Origin: Trochalopteron elliotii
Lineage: Eukaryota > Chordata > Aves > Passeriformes > Leiothrichidae
Assembly (NCBI GenBank): GCA_024734555.1
Contig: JANPWX010000098.1
Coordinates: forward strand, 679,668-743,667
DNA: 64,000 nt
Reading direction: 5' to 3'
A model generated the notes under the pieces. The model saw only the letters and a program-made list of their open reading frames with translations, had not been told where the DNA came from and made no database searches. The position numbers and the translations under genes are program-made. Shown piece after piece: positions 10,901-25,032 of the stretch (the stretch's first letter is position 1; the number at the start of each line of letters is the position of its first letter).

Positions 10901-13660
10901 CCCCGTTGACCAAAACCTCTGGTCTCATTTTTAATGTTGATATAGCAAGCATTTTGTATATACTTAACTGATGCTATACTCAATCATTTAAGTGAGTGTT
11001 TGAAACAGGCATCAAATCTCAGCTGTTTAGCATGCTTTGATCTCATAAAACTTCTGGGATGAGTGTGCCAAATACCTATTCAGTGGTATCTGTTAACATC
11101 TGACTTCCTTAGTAGGGCAGAATTTTGCTTAAGAGATGAACTACAGGAACTACAGTGTTGGACCTGCCATTCTCCTGTGGCCACACAGTGTTACAAGCAG
11201 TGGCACAGAAAAAGGTGGGCAGGAAAGATGTCAAGGAAAACAATAAACCCCATGCTAGCAGTTAGCTGTGAGCATCTTCAGGAGTCCACGGTGCAGCCAG
11301 ATGTGTGTTCCATTCCTCTTTTAGCTTCTCTATTACCACTGGAGGCAGAGAGAGAGATCTACAAGATGTGTTCATATCTGCCTGATCCACTCCATGAACA
11401 GGATAGCAAGGAATGGGTCTTAGCTGGGAAGACTATAAAAGCGTAAGCAGTGCTCCTCCTCCTGTGTATTACACATTTTGTTATTAGAACTTTTTGAGCA
11501 TGTCTACCTCTTTGTGCTTCTTGCTGTATTAAAGGTTTCATGGTAATAGTAACATGCTGAAAAAATGGAGGATTCTATTTATAAAACAGATTAGTAATGA
11601 AGTTTAGTAAAATAAAAGTAGGTTTTTTTAAACTTAATTTTTATTTCTTGATCCCTTAGTGCTTTCTGCCATATGCTGCTGTGTAAAGACAAATAGAATT
11701 ACTGAAAGGGAAGATGTGCTGGAAGGTTGTGCTTATTTGTGTTTTATTAAGAAAATAACTGTTTGCTACTGTGCAATTAGAAAAAGAAAAGTAAATTAGA
11801 TGTCAGTTTATTAAAGAAATATGAACAATGTAGCACTCAAATATTGATGCTATTAGATTCATATAAAAGCTCAAAGGCCTGTTTAATTTTATTAAAATGG
11901 GATAAAAAATTGGGATTGCAAAGGATTTAGTAATACCTGTACTTGATTCTCTCTGAGACCCATTCTATAAAAAACAAAAATATAAGTTTCCATTTTGAGG
12001 GAAAAATACAATAATATTTTAGATTTTTGACAACAATAATAAATTCTGACATAATGATGTTGTTTGACTTTCAATGCAAAACATGCATAGCATTTAACTT
12101 TAAGAAACTGGAGAAAGACAAATGAAAAAGTCTTCAGAGGAAGACTTCAAACTGCACACAGTTTGCCTGGCATGAGCAGTGTGAAGCATGGGCAGAGAGA
12201 GGCCCACTACTGGCACGAGCATTATTTTCGCTTTGGACAGGGAGACTGGATTTGTAGAATGATTATGCTTCTCACAAAACTGAGCAGAAAAGAACATAAT
12301 GTACCTAAAAAAAGCAATGTAAATACACATATCCTGGAAAGTGATTTGTTTAATAAACTACTACATCCCCTAGTTGGAATAATTTCCTTGAACATGATGG
12401 AACATGGGTGTTGCTTATATACTTGACACTGAAACATGATTTTTTTGATACCCAAAGTTGAAGCAGCCAAACAAAAAAAACATTTTCATGTGAGCATAAG
12501 TTAGGTGCTCTAGTAGCTAAACTGAAATCCATATCCTTGAAGGCTGAAAGCAGTTAAGTGCAATTCTGCAGAGCATATCAGGAATCTCCTTAGTCCTTCC
12601 TCTGTTTCCTGGTGGCATTTGATTGTGTGAGTAGAGATGTTTTATATAAAAGTAAAGTTAAAACCAAACCAAAATGGCACAAGGACGTTGCACTGCAGAG
12701 AAAAAAAAAAAAACAAACCAGTAAATATACTGTTGCTTAAGAGTGCATCACTTAAACCCTCATAGCTACAAATGATATGCACAAATGGTGAAAGAGAAGG
12801 CCAGAAGCTTTAGAAGGGGTAGGGGGATGGGTCAGCCAAGCAGAAAAAGTGTTAAATAACTTCAGCTTTACTTTAAAGGTAAATGTGAATGCTGTAGCTG
12901 GATTGCTAAAGCATTCAGAAAGTCACTGTTTGGGTTTGTTTTTTTTTTTCTTGGACCTGATATGTTCTAAAGCTGGTCCCTTCTGTGCTGCCGTGGTGAG
13001 GCTGTTTGAGGCTGGGTCATCAGCAGCGTGCACAGAGCCTTTTTCTCCTTCCTTTAGTTTGTGGTTTTGTGTGTGTTGGTTTGACAGCAGCACTGCAGGC
13101 TCATCCCAGGGGGTCCATCCTGGCATTTGTCTCTGGCAGCACCTAGTAAAAGTGCAGCCTGACACTTGTGTTTGTCAGTCACCAAGCTACCAGTGCAATT
13201 GCTGTCGTGCAATTGTGTAAACTCTATGGTAGAGGCTGAGGTACAGCTCCAATGGTGTGAGCAGAAATACCAGTTATGTAAAACTGAGAGTACTTCTTCT
13301 CTTACAGGACAGCTGGAAGCTTTGCCATGTTGTCAGATTTCACAAATGAAGTTAAGTCGATTAAAATATCGAAATGTTTATTGTCATGACCTAAACATCC
13401 ATTATTTTCCTATTGATGATAATTCAGGATTCTTAAAATTGATCTTATTTTAGCCTTGTTAAAGGAAAGGGAAATAAAGTTTTTTGACCTCAGTTTGTGC
13501 ATGTTAACTATTGGGGCTTCTGTAAAGCTTCCTAGCTTTTTGATGTATGTGCATGTTCTCCTTTCCAAACAAAATCAAAAAGTTGCTTAAAAGAGACTCC
13601 AAAGTGTATCAACAACTTGTAGGTTTTTGTGTTTGACACTTTATTTGTATCTAATATTGA

Positions 13661-13702
13661 TTTTAAATATGAATTTATTCATTTTAAATATGGACTAATT
13701 CA
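13661..13702. repeat. 21-bp tandem duplication
   Basis: Two adjacent copies starting TTTTAAATATG (13661-13681 and 13682-13702), diverged in the second half. A local slippage-type duplication. Confidence 0.65.
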
Positions 13703-16700
13703 TTAGTATTGGTGATTTCTCCTCCCTAAATCTTTCAAGTCAGTCATCCATCCTGACTAGGGCGAGGAACTTTATTTTCCTGTTGGTCTTCTGATCTGAT
13801 TGAGCAGCTGACAGAATAACAATGTTGATTAAACACACAATTTCGTGTTTATAAAATAGGTCTTGCAAAATATTTTTTTGTAGGACCCAAACATTGGCTG
13901 AAATACTTTGCCTTAAGGGGTTACTGTAGTTCATCTGAGCTGCATTTGCAAGGAACTGAAGTCATGGATGTGGTTGATGATTGTTCGTTACCTGACATGC
14001 AGCATCTGCGTAAAGTCACAAGACTGCAAATTTATGTCAGAGGTCTTTTGAATCACTATTCAAACACATCTGACTGCAAATATATTTTTTTTCAACTGTG
14101 CCACAGTGTTTCTACTCTGGAGAGCATGTTGATCCCCTGAATCACTGATCTTGAATAATTAGAATATAAAGCCTTGTGTACTTGTTCCAAATAGTTGGAA
14201 TGGCTTCTGTCTCTAAAGAAACTCTTGTTTAAGATTAAACTTTTTAATTTTTAAAATCTATTTTTATGTAGCTTAAAATGCTTCATTTTAGAATGAATAT
14301 AATCTTAAACTATACACAGATGGCTGTATACAGGTGATTCCACAAATTTAATTCAAATCATCTTTAAGATTTTCAGTGAAAAGATTTGAATGCTGATGTG
14401 TTTATACATGCAGGCAGCAGGTTGGTTCATGGGAATAGGTAGTTTTTTGTGTTATAAGTAATGCTTGCAGCTTTTTGTATTCTTCAAACTGTGAAACCAA
14501 AATTAAAACCAAAAAACCTCCAAACTGAAACCTGTCCATTCTACACCATAATGACAGCCATTGAAATTTTGAGAGGAAGACTTCTGTGGTCAAGAGTAGG
14601 CAAGCATTTTGTGAAACTCTGGAGAGCTTGCTTATGTCAGAAGGGGGAACCTTGGAACCTCTCCTTGCCTGAGGGACCATGATGGATTGTCAAGCAATTT
14701 GTCTGGTCAGGGAGCTGTTGCTTGAGGGGCAGTGGATGTGGTATCACCTTATCACATCTCTTCTCCCATGGGCCCTCTGTTTCTTGTTAATTAAAAGAAA
14801 CATGTGAGGTAGAGGAGGGCTCAGTTTGGTGGACAGTTTGAAGACTTGTGAGGAGTTGAGTCTGTTGTTGCTTTGTAATTGTTGGACCACTAAGGCCAGT
14901 ATGGAATTGGAGGTTGGGCATCTGCTTGTGAAAACCTAAATCCCACAGGGGCTCAGGGACTGTGCAGGATATTTGAAGGTTTCTGCTTTCCACATAGATA
15001 CCTGAATTTCTAACCTGTCTCAAAGGACAGGGGATAAAAATCTTTCCTAAAAGACAGGAAAGAAAGATTGTTTTAATCATTTTACTTAAACCACATATCC
15101 CCTGCAGATGAACTCTAATGCAAACCAATATATTATGACATTTAAAGTGTGCTTCAGGGTGCAATAATCATGCTTATTTCAGTAAAAAGATATAATGGGT
15201 TGGGGAAGTCTGAGGTAATAACTCTGTATAAAATTGCTAAGGACTTCTTAGGCCAGCAATGTCTGTCCTTCTTAACCCCCAGTTCCATTTCACTGTAGAT
15301 AAAATTAACTGAGAGTAAAAAAGAATTCAGCAAAACTTACTATAGTAGTTGTTTTTCATACATAATTAATGAAAACAAAAATTAAACCTCTACAAAGGCA
15401 GAAAAAACCTTCCAATATATAATAATAGTTCAGATCACGTAGCCTTTTGAGGAAGTAAAATAAAAACAAAACAAAACCAGTAAGTCTCTAACCTAAGGAG
15501 TAGGGCTTAATTCACCATGACTTTTGCTTTATGGATCTGTGAAATAAATTTAATAAATAATTGCTTGAATAATAATAAAAAAGATTTAATTCCCATTGAG
15601 AATAGTTTTAATTAAATATAAGGATAAAGACTCACTTTACAAGAGTCATAGGAAGATGTGGGAGCATGTAATTGAAAATCTTGTCGTTAACACTGAAACT
15701 ATGGATTGAGCTTTTCATGTATGATATATTCAGATCACAAAGAACTTTATTAAAATGTCATTTTAGAAAAGAATAAGATGTCTTAAAGCACAGTTAATTT
15801 TTTTTTACATAAAATTTCCAAAGTATGTAGTGCATGTCAGTAGTTTAAAAATAAAGTTATTGAAAATATATGCCATTTTATGGCGCACTTTAATTTTTTT
15901 TTTTGGGTTTACTGTTTTGATTTGGGTTTTTTTATTGTTATTATTCCAAATGAACCCACACACATGCTTCAAAAACTGTCAGAAGAAATATTTTGATATT
16001 AAATCCCAGCACATTGGATATGAATTATGTAGCATTTCAGTGTAAATAAAGCAGAATTCTGTGGTGGTTAATTGTTTGGTTGTAGTTTTTTCCAACTAGC
16101 TCTAGTATGCAGTGGCTTATTTATGCACTTTTTGTTTGTGTACATTTTATTTTGAATGGCATATTTCTGCTTCATCTTAGGAGTTTTATAAAGATTAAGC
16201 TATATAAAGAGAGAACCCCTTTCTGGAGATCTTATCCCCATTACAGGAAGGTAAGCAAATACAGAGGAAGGTTAATTAAATTGTCCTGCTGTCCTATGTG
16301 AGTATTGGAGCTAGAACTACAATTTGGGAATGATCATTCCCAAGTCAGTACCTTAATCTAATGTAGCACAGGAGGCTTTCCTCTGGTGTTCTAAACATAG
16401 AAAAAAAAGGGCAGAAAACATAAAGATAATAACAAAATCTTTACATTAATCTCTAAAGTATGGCTTTGAATCGTGTTAAGACTATATTTTTCTGTTATTC
16501 CTGTTTCCAGTAACAGCCTTCTTTACTTTTTGCTATAGCAGGTAAGATAAATGGGACCAACTGTGGCCAATAGGAACCTTGCTGTTCATTTTGGGGACCA
16601 GGATTTTAGTTGATCTTACATCATGGTTATATTTTCTTATGTATTTAAATAAGTGACAAGGCACACATTTTTAAGGGACTTTAAAAGCTCGGCCTGGCAT

Positions 16701-19700
16701 TGAAGACCACTTTAAAACTATCTGTGTAATTAATGAACAAGATTGCCTTGTATTCATAGCAATGGTTTTGTGGTATTGACTGTTTAAACAAAGTATGTAT
16801 GGTTGCTTTTGTGATAAAAGTATATCCTTGACACTCTGGAAAGCTGTACAAGTGATCTGTCACAGGTGTGGGTGGTTGCCTTCCACCAAACTAGTCCAAG
16901 TGTTTGTTACAGCTTTTATTCCTGTTTTGTGTCCTTGTTTCACTTAAACAAAAATTGACTGTTGAGTTCTGGTCACAAAGTATGTTTCATTGACTCTCTG
17001 ATTTTGGAAGAATTATTTAGTTGCAGCCTTTGCTTTTTAATTGTGTTTCTGTGAATCACTTGGTTAGATCATCTTGGACTTACAGTGGAAATTGAGGTAG
17101 GCATTGCTGAAATGGGGCCCATTTAATGCCAAACCCTTGGCAAGGAGAAAAGGGGAGCACAGCAGGGAGGGTGGCTTTGATCCTTCCCAGAAAGGAATCA
17201 TCATGGGTGTACTATAATAGCAGCACCAGCCACAGGTACCGTGCTCTCTTCCACAGACCCTGTTTAAAGCAGCCTTTGGGCTTTCAGGGAGGAAAGGAAC
17301 AGCTTGTTAGTGGTAGAGAAAAGGATGTGCTCAATATTCTGCTTTCCCCCTGTGTTCTTGGAGCGTTGATGAGAAGCAAGGTATGGATATATTGCAGCCT
17401 TTGTGGGAGTGATCACTTTGTAGTTCTGTGTTTCAGCTGTTCATTATCCTGAGTATTTAGCACAAATATGTTTATGAGAAATTTAGGACTTTTATGTGGT
17501 AGTGAAGCAGCAAAAATTTCTCTTAGTTCAGGAGGTTTTTTTAATAAGAAGCATTTTTTCTATCAAAGTAAATATCCAACTCCTGTCCTACTTTTTTGTG
17601 ATTTTTTTTTTTTTAGGTTAGTGTACCTTGATTTTAAGCTGCACTCAAAAATGATTTACCACAGCATCTGTAAAATGTTCTGAGGACCTTGGCAAATACC
17701 TGATAGTTTAGGTCCATGTCCAGATACTGGGTCCTATCCCCAAAATAGTTTTGTGATATATGAATGAAAACTGGCAGGTAAGCATGAGAAAAAAGAAGAA
17801 AAGGAAAAAAAAGGAAAAAATAAACCTTCAAAATTTTTTGGCTTTTTTATTTTTGAGAAGTGTCTTTTCAGTAGTTTTCTTTTTTGAAAGGCATTTCTAG
17901 AGCTCCTACTGTGGAGAAACTTGCTTACTTGGGACCGTAATTTTAATGCAGGATCAAAATTTATGTGCTTCTTTTTTCTTGCAGAAACTTTTGGAAATAG
18001 GACAAAAGGACTACTGCTTTGTTATTTCTCTAAAAACCCGGAAGATACAGCACATTGCAAAGGGATTTGTATGGGTATGAGAAAGTAGGCTAACTTGTCT
18101 CCATGAGAAGAAGTATCCAGGGCTCCTTGCCTTGCCTCCTAAGGAAAACATCTTTTTATACAAACATGGTGACTGTGTAGTAGGGAATGTTTTTCGACAC
18201 TGACAAGCTCAGGATCTAATTTATTCTATGCCAGCGTGTTGGTCTGTGTCTGTAATTAGCCTTTAGTCACAGTGTCTCTTGCAAGTTTGACTATTTTTGC
18301 CAAAGATTGAAATGCTATACCTTTAAGAATTTTTTTTTTCTGTTTTTCATGCCTGTGTGCTAACAATAATGGTGGAATGTTAATTTTTAAGGATAAAATA
18401 CAAACATGTATTGAGATGCTATGAAACATGTTGTGAGCATTAACTTTTAAAATCAGTTTATTGAAACTCCCCAGATTATGCCTAATGAGTGCTGTTGAGC
18501 TGTTTTTAATGAGTGGGCTGTGGTGGAGCTGGGCCACCACATGAGACCAAAGCCATGAGGGACTTCTGCTACCTTATGATACTGGTAACTTCTGCTCTGT
18601 GTGATGATGGTCACGTCTGGTCTTGGCTGTACTTCTGTGGGTTTTGAGAAACATAAAGTAAAGGATTGCTGTGACAATTCCTTACTATCCTGTGACATGA
18701 GTGGTGTTTGCCTGCACTGAAGGATGTGGGAAAGGCAATCTGCTTGTTCCTTACAAACCGTTTCTGGAGTAAAAGCAAGCACTAGCATGGATTGACCTGG
18801 GCACTGCAAGCTGAAGTTGTACCACAGCACATGATTTACATTTACCTCTCTGTAACAGCTGGTGAACTTTTCTGGTTCAAAGTTGCCCAGAAGAATTTAA
18901 AGTCTTATGTGATTCTTTTTACTCTTAAGCTCAATGGGGCCTAGCCATTTTTCTGTAACTCCAAGGCTCACATTCATGGTTGAAGTAAACTTTTCCCTTG
19001 TCTCTGTTTTTCTCCCACACTGATTCCACTCTCCAGTGTAAATGCCTTCAAAGGGAGAGAGAGAACTGTACTGAGAAATGTAGGGATCATTTGTGTCCTG
19101 GACTGTTTCCCCAAGGGAAAACAAAGCAATTTGTCTTGTACATACTGTACAAAAGAGACACAGGATACAGGATTGGTGGTACAACTATCTTTAAGTTGCT
19201 GGTCAGCCCTTTCCATAAATACACTATAAAATTAAGGGAAGTGTATTTGTTTCCTGTTTATGAGAAGGAAATTACTAACAACTTCCTATTTTTGTCTGAT
19301 CATTGACTAAAATTTTGCAGTTCTGTGAAGAAATACTTTGTGGGGAAAAAAGTATTAATGGAGAACTCCAAAACAAACCTATCTGGCTTTAAAGAATGGG
19401 CTGTATGCAGTAGCCAGGCATGCACAAACCATAAGTTCCTCCTACATGAAAGAAGTTATGTGCTGCTTTCAAGGTGGATTTTTTTTTTTTTTTGAGAATA
19501 AAATTAAGTTGTTTAAAAATAAGACAAATATAAGCAAGATAATTGACTCTGTTATGCTATTTGTGAAATAATATTTGGAAGGCATGATGCTGTGCAGTTA
19601 AAACATGGATCAAGGAAAGAGGTAAATGTTGGAGGGGGAAAATTTAATTTCCTTCTGAAAACTCCCAGCAGAAGAAGGCTGGAGCACTGATCTTGCTTGC

Positions 19701-21057
19701 AGTTATCTGTCTAGTCCTTGGGCTCAGCCCTGCTTGCAAACTGCTGCAGGATGTCTGGACAGAGGGGAGAGTCTGGGGCAAGGTGAAACCCAGGAGGCAG
19801 ATGGTTCCTTTCTCCTTTTGCCCACCTCTTCTGCAAACATGATCTTTACTAGCCATGTAAACATTGCTGTGGCTTTGACTAGTTGACTGTGTCTCCTATA
19901 ACCAAAGGATGCTTGAGTTACTCTCTACTCTTTGGACAGCCCATTTTCCCCCACCCACCCCAGGCTGCTATCAGTGGTGTCATAATCTCCTGCAACTGCC
20001 TTCAGGCACATCCGGAGTAGAATGAATCCAACTTGGTGAGGGGGAAAGGTCTTGGAAAAGTTTAGTCAAGCCCAATGGGAAGGGTGGGAGGCAGGGAAAC
20101 ATCAATACATGAGCCTCTGCCTGGCATTGTGTTGGTTGTTCCTGGTCTTGAGGGCTAGAAATTGGGAAATAGTACCTAAAGTTGAAGCGTTTGGGCATTT
20201 TATTCACTCTAGCGTCTGTTGGACTGTAGCACTCACTTCAGTTCCTGAAAAAACCTCCCTTGTGGCTGAGCCTGTCTGTAAAGGCTGACCCATCCCCTTT
20301 GTTGGGACTTGGCTGGGTGCTGTGCCTTTGAGCAGAACAAGGCTGTGTTCATCAGTGATCTCACCCAGGGTGTGTTTACTAAGCAGGCTGGGCATGGCAG
20401 GTGGTTGGTGTTCCTCTCCTGCCCATGACACCCAGCAGCAGATGGCAGGGCATGACACCTTGGATGCCCAGCTCCAGCCCTGCCCCATCAGCTCAGCCTT
20501 CCCAGCCCCCGAGAAGTGTGTAGGCAGCAGCAGCAGCTGCCTGTCCTGCTGGGATGGCTTGAAGCCACAAAACAGTGCTGTTTACTTCTTTGCTAATATC
20601 TTGGTACTCTGAAAAAAAAAAAGCCCTGGTGGGCTTTTCTCTGAGGTGTGCAGGAGAAAATCCTCTGCAAGTGCTCCTGCAAGTGCTTCCAGAAGAAGCG
20701 GGAAAGAAAAAAGCCTCAATTTTGCATTATCTTTGTACTGGATAGTATTCACCCCTGCCATTGCTCCGTGTCTTCAAGTCATTCTATGTCTGACAGCTCT
20801 CCCCCCCCATGCTGGAGCAGAAGTTATGGGGCATGACTTTACTTTTACAGGCAGCAGGGTGAACTTAAAATGGGCTTTGCAGCTCTTTTGTTTAAGAGCT
20901 GAAGTGTGATGTTTCTGAATAATAAATCCCAAGAAGAGTCCTATGTAGTTGAATGAAAAACGGCTGGATAGCTTTTTTTTCCTTCTTGCATTTTAATCCC
21001 ATTGGCCATGTGCTTTTTCTTGCTCCCTCTCTTCTTTCCTCTATTTTCTTTTTCTTG

Positions 21058-21099
21058 GTGTGTTTTGTTTGTTTTGTTTGTTTGTTTGATTGTTTTTGG
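21058..21099. repeat. (GTTT)n/(GTTTT)n microsatellite
   Basis: Irregular GTTT and GTTTT units over about 40 bases on the + strand. Confidence 0.8.
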
Positions 21100-24000
21100 T
21101 CCTTTTGCATCCCTATAGCAATACTACTTAAAAAAACCCCTCAATGGCTGCAGAGCCTGTGCAGGTGCACAGGCCTGCCCTGTGAGGTGAGGAACAAGCC
21201 ACAGTGTATCCTTATGACTTCTCCTCTGGGGCTTTTTTTTTTTTCATTTTTTTTCCCTCATTCTCTCTTTTATTAATTTAATCTATACTGTTGGGTGTTT
21301 CCAAGGAGTTGTGATACTATATCTCTTGTTTTGAGGGAAGGAAGAAATACTTTTTCCTTCAGTTGTGTATCAAGAACCTATGCACAAGTATCTGCTAACT
21401 TTGGAGGCCTAGATGCCAAAATTCAGGATTTCAAGGGTGCCAAGGGAGTCACTGATTATAATAATTATGCAGTCATTATTGTACCAGCTGCTCCAATATA
21501 CTGAATTCTTGGAGCCAGTTTAACATCAGGTTGCACTATCAATTCTCTTGCAGTTCTTATCTGAGAATTTAGGTAGTTTTATTTTTTTTTTTTAATTTAT
21601 CACAAATTGAGCTGCTGTAGGCTGAAAGATTTCTTCAGTGACTCTCCCATTGTTCCAGTTTTAGAAATGAGGACCTGAAGCAGAAGATGGTAAACAGCCA
21701 CAATTTTTTAGAGTTCAAATCCCTGGGTACCTTGGTGCTTCCAGTGCTGGTACTCTACATGGGCTTTTAAATAAAGGATGTAATTTACCTTCTATTGAGT
21801 GCTGTACAAGTCCAAAAATTTAACAACATAAAGTTTTCAGGCATTCTTTTTCTAACATGTAGAATACAACGGTGTCAGAATAAAACTTAACTGTAGAATG
21901 CCTGAATATATGCTGACCATTATTGTTTTGTAGGTTTTGAATATAAATAAAACTATTTTTCTGTTACCACATCCTATATAGTCAAATTTAACTAAATTTA
22001 CAGCTACTCAGTGTTCTCAGTCTTACTCAGAGTAAGAATTAAATTGAAACTTTGGAATACTAATTTTTTTAAGTAATTAGACTATTAGTATAGGTAAGCT
22101 ATTACTTTAAATAACTGAATCTAATCTAGTAGCTAAAACTAAAAAGTGAAGAGCTAAATGGTCTCTAAGGTTTGAAAAGGATCAGTGTTGCTACTTTGCA
22201 TTGGATTGGATTTTAACACAAGGGTTCTGTTTATTTTAAGTTTGTTACCATAGAAGTATAAACTGAAAGGTAGCAATGATGACTTTGTGTAATATGTTAT
22301 ATTAAATAAACTTGCCCTGTTAGCACTGCATGCAAAGCTTTATTTACACTGTGGTAAGCTGTTTTCTGCTGCATTTACAATTCTGCTAAACAGATAAATT
22401 AAGGGATCTCATGACAGTATGATATACTTTTTCCCTACAAACTGAAAAAACATTAGTATTTTAAAACCTATTTGCCTGCAGTGCTTACATTAAATTTTCT
22501 GTTGGACACCATCAAATCTACCATCAGAGAATGGAAATAGATGAAAGTCAGTCTTATCTTCCTGTTCCTATACTTAAAGGATGGGCAAATATTAAATATT
22601 GTGTTTAGAATTCATTGTTCTTGCAAACAGTATTGCATAACCCTTTGAAATATATTCCTGCCCTGCAATAACAGATGAGCTGCCACCAAATTAAATAAAT
22701 TAAAAGATCTGATACAATCACACGTAAAGCTTTGACTGTTTGATATTTTATGCTATACAAACTTACTCTTTCAGAAATCAGTAAGTTTGTGCTTCAGGTC
22801 AGGTTGAGCTGAACAGGTGCAGCTGAGTGAATGACTTGGCCTGTAATATTGGTGGTGATAGATAAGCTGTGAAGGAAACAGTGAGCCTGAAGTTCCAGTC
22901 TCAGGATAATTTGTAGGGCTGGTAAACTGGGAGGTGAGTGCAAGGAAGAAGTATTTCTCTTTACATAAAGAAGCAGATGTTGTCTGCACTCCAGGTACAA
23001 ATGCTGCAAAATGTCCTAGTCCAACCTTTTTATACAATATTTTTGTTAAGGTGCATATTTCTGACATGATGTAGATACAACTCCTCTTTAACGCTGTTCC
23101 TTTAAAAAAAGTGTCAAGATTTCATTTCATATAGACATGGTGCAATTAATTTGAAATACCAATTTCCACTAAAAGCTGTTTGACAAAACACAGGGTAGCC
23201 TATTGTGTTTGTAAACTTTGTCACTGTTGGTTGCTCAGCTTGATGCAGGTTTTATTCATTAGGAGCTTTCAGCCTGGCTCTTGGAAGAAGGATGCTTCTC
23301 TTGCAAACATCTGACTCCCTGTCCAGGACACCATATGGCAAAGTGTCCTCCATGAGGGCACGTGCCATCAAGCAATATGAGCCACCAAGTTCAACATAAT
23401 TTGAAGTTACAAACTCTCTAGCCAAAACATTTAGAGGATTTTAGTTATTTATCTGAAAAAGTTTTAAAGATACAGGTAAATAATGCAGTTCTTTTATTTG
23501 CAGAAACTCCCTCATTTGCAGACAGTGATACATACCTAGCTTCCATGATGGCATTAAGCATTCATCCTTTTATTTTCAGAACACCTAGAAGCACAAGAGA
23601 AACCTCATCTCTGCTATGCTCAGTTGAGTGTGCTGTGATCCACACTTAGGTTTTTGTGTTCTTCCTGGCTGGACAAGTTTCTTGTAAACCAAGTTACAGC
23701 TTGATTTTGTGCGTAAGTGGTGTGATGGCATATGTTCCAATGTCCTGTGAGCTGTTCAGTCTGTTTCTAAAAAATTTCCTTCAGTGCTGAGGTTTGGTTT
23801 AAGGCTTGTTGAACACAGCAGGTGGTGGGACTAGTTCACATGGAAATTAAGTATTGGTATTTGGAAAAACTCTAGGTATTCCTATAGTTTTAAATAATTG
23901 GGCAGTTGGAGCTACTACTCGTGGCCTTGAGCAGATCACTGTGAAAATGTTAGTATTTATCTTGTTAACTATTTGCGTACATTTTTTCATTTTCTTATTT

Positions 24001-24791
24001 TTAATTTTTTCTCTTGTTCTTTTCCTTGAGGAGTTGAGTGGGGCAATAAACATGCAATTATTTAAGCTATTTTTCTCAACTCTGTGTTGTAATTAATATT
24101 CAGATTCTGATCCCATGGAGTTTTTCTTTCCACAATGAGCCTCCCATTATGTTTCAATGGAACAAAAATTTGCAAAGAATACTGGGAAATAAAAATAAAC
24201 AAATTTGCAAGAAAACTTAGAAATTACCGAAATGTGCTCTAGTAGTTTCTTTCCTAGTGGATCTGCTTTATCTGAAAGTCTTTTAGAAGTACAATTTTTT
24301 TTTTTTTTTGGTTAGTGTAGCAAAGTTGTAGTACTGTGATGTGTTTTTAAATGAAATATTTTCTAGTTTTTATAAAGGCTCTCATGTAATTAAAAATGGT
24401 AAAACAGCTGACCCAAACAAAGAACCAATCAACAAATAAGGAGTAAGCAATGATGTGTAATTGAGAAAGAAACTACTTTTTAGCATCTGGGGTGGACAGA
24501 ATGACTTAGCTGAGAAATTACATGGTATCTGACAGCAACTGCTGCTGATTTGAAGTTTCATTAGAAAATAGTATTATTTTGCCATTTCTGGCAAAGGTGA
24601 GCTGAAATGATTTGTGTAATGTGTCTGTAGCACTACAAGCTGTAATTCAAATATAAATTGTTACTACCAGACCTCTCTGCGTTTTCTCTGTCAGTAGGAA
24701 ACCAAACTGAAAGCAGAATGCTGTATGCATTTATCAGATAATGCTTACAAAATGTTGTGAATCTGACAAACATGGAAGAGTAGAATACTTT

Positions 24792-24810
24792 GAAAGACAA
24801 ATTGTCTTTC
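24792..24810. repeat. 19-bp near-perfect palindrome
   Basis: GAAAGACAA and its exact complement are separated by one base. It lies about 150 bases before the larger hairpin at 24963-25032; no link between the two is evident. Confidence 0.8.
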
Positions 24811-24962
24811 TGTTATTGAAAGCCAATCTGTCTTAGGTCTGACCAGGGACTCCTAGCAAGGCACAGAGCTGCTGCCTTTGGTCTGGGTTGTCTCCTGAAG
24901 CCCTGTGAAGTGTCTCATTTGCCTAATCAAGGTACCTATGGATAAGAAACAGAAATGGCTCT

Positions 24963-25032
24963 TAAATGTTCATCTCATTTAACAGAGCTAAATATAGGTG
25001 TCTGTAGGTCTGTTAAATGAGATGAACATCTA
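24963..25032. repeat. 70-nt near-perfect foldback hairpin
   Basis: The left arm 24966-24986 is exactly complementary to the right arm 25009-25029: 21 contiguous pairs. After one G-G mismatch (24987/25008), three more pairs follow (24988-24990 with 25005-25007), leaving a 14-base loop. On the outside, one mismatch is followed by two more pairs. The size and shape match a microRNA precursor, but also an inverted duplication of about 20 bases or a very short hairpin element. It matches no microRNA or repeat that I recognise. If it is an RNA, either strand could be the source, because both would fold. Confidence 0.85.

Larger units (their letters stand above)
10901..24960. other. Long non-coding stretch, simple repeats only
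   Basis: About 14 kb in which I recognise no gene or interspersed repeat. Open frames are short and look random; the longest near the left is 127 codons (11063-11446, +), with no recognisable domain. The segment at 20.3-20.56 kb is clearly richer in GC and contains a short (CAG)n-like run, but nothing else. Small tandem duplications and T/GTTT-rich tracts are listed separately. Confidence 0.6.

Noticed and set aside
11063..11446. 127-codon frame ending before a GTAAGC that looks like a splice donor
   Set aside because: No recognisable domain, no acceptor of quality at its start and a length within chance range.
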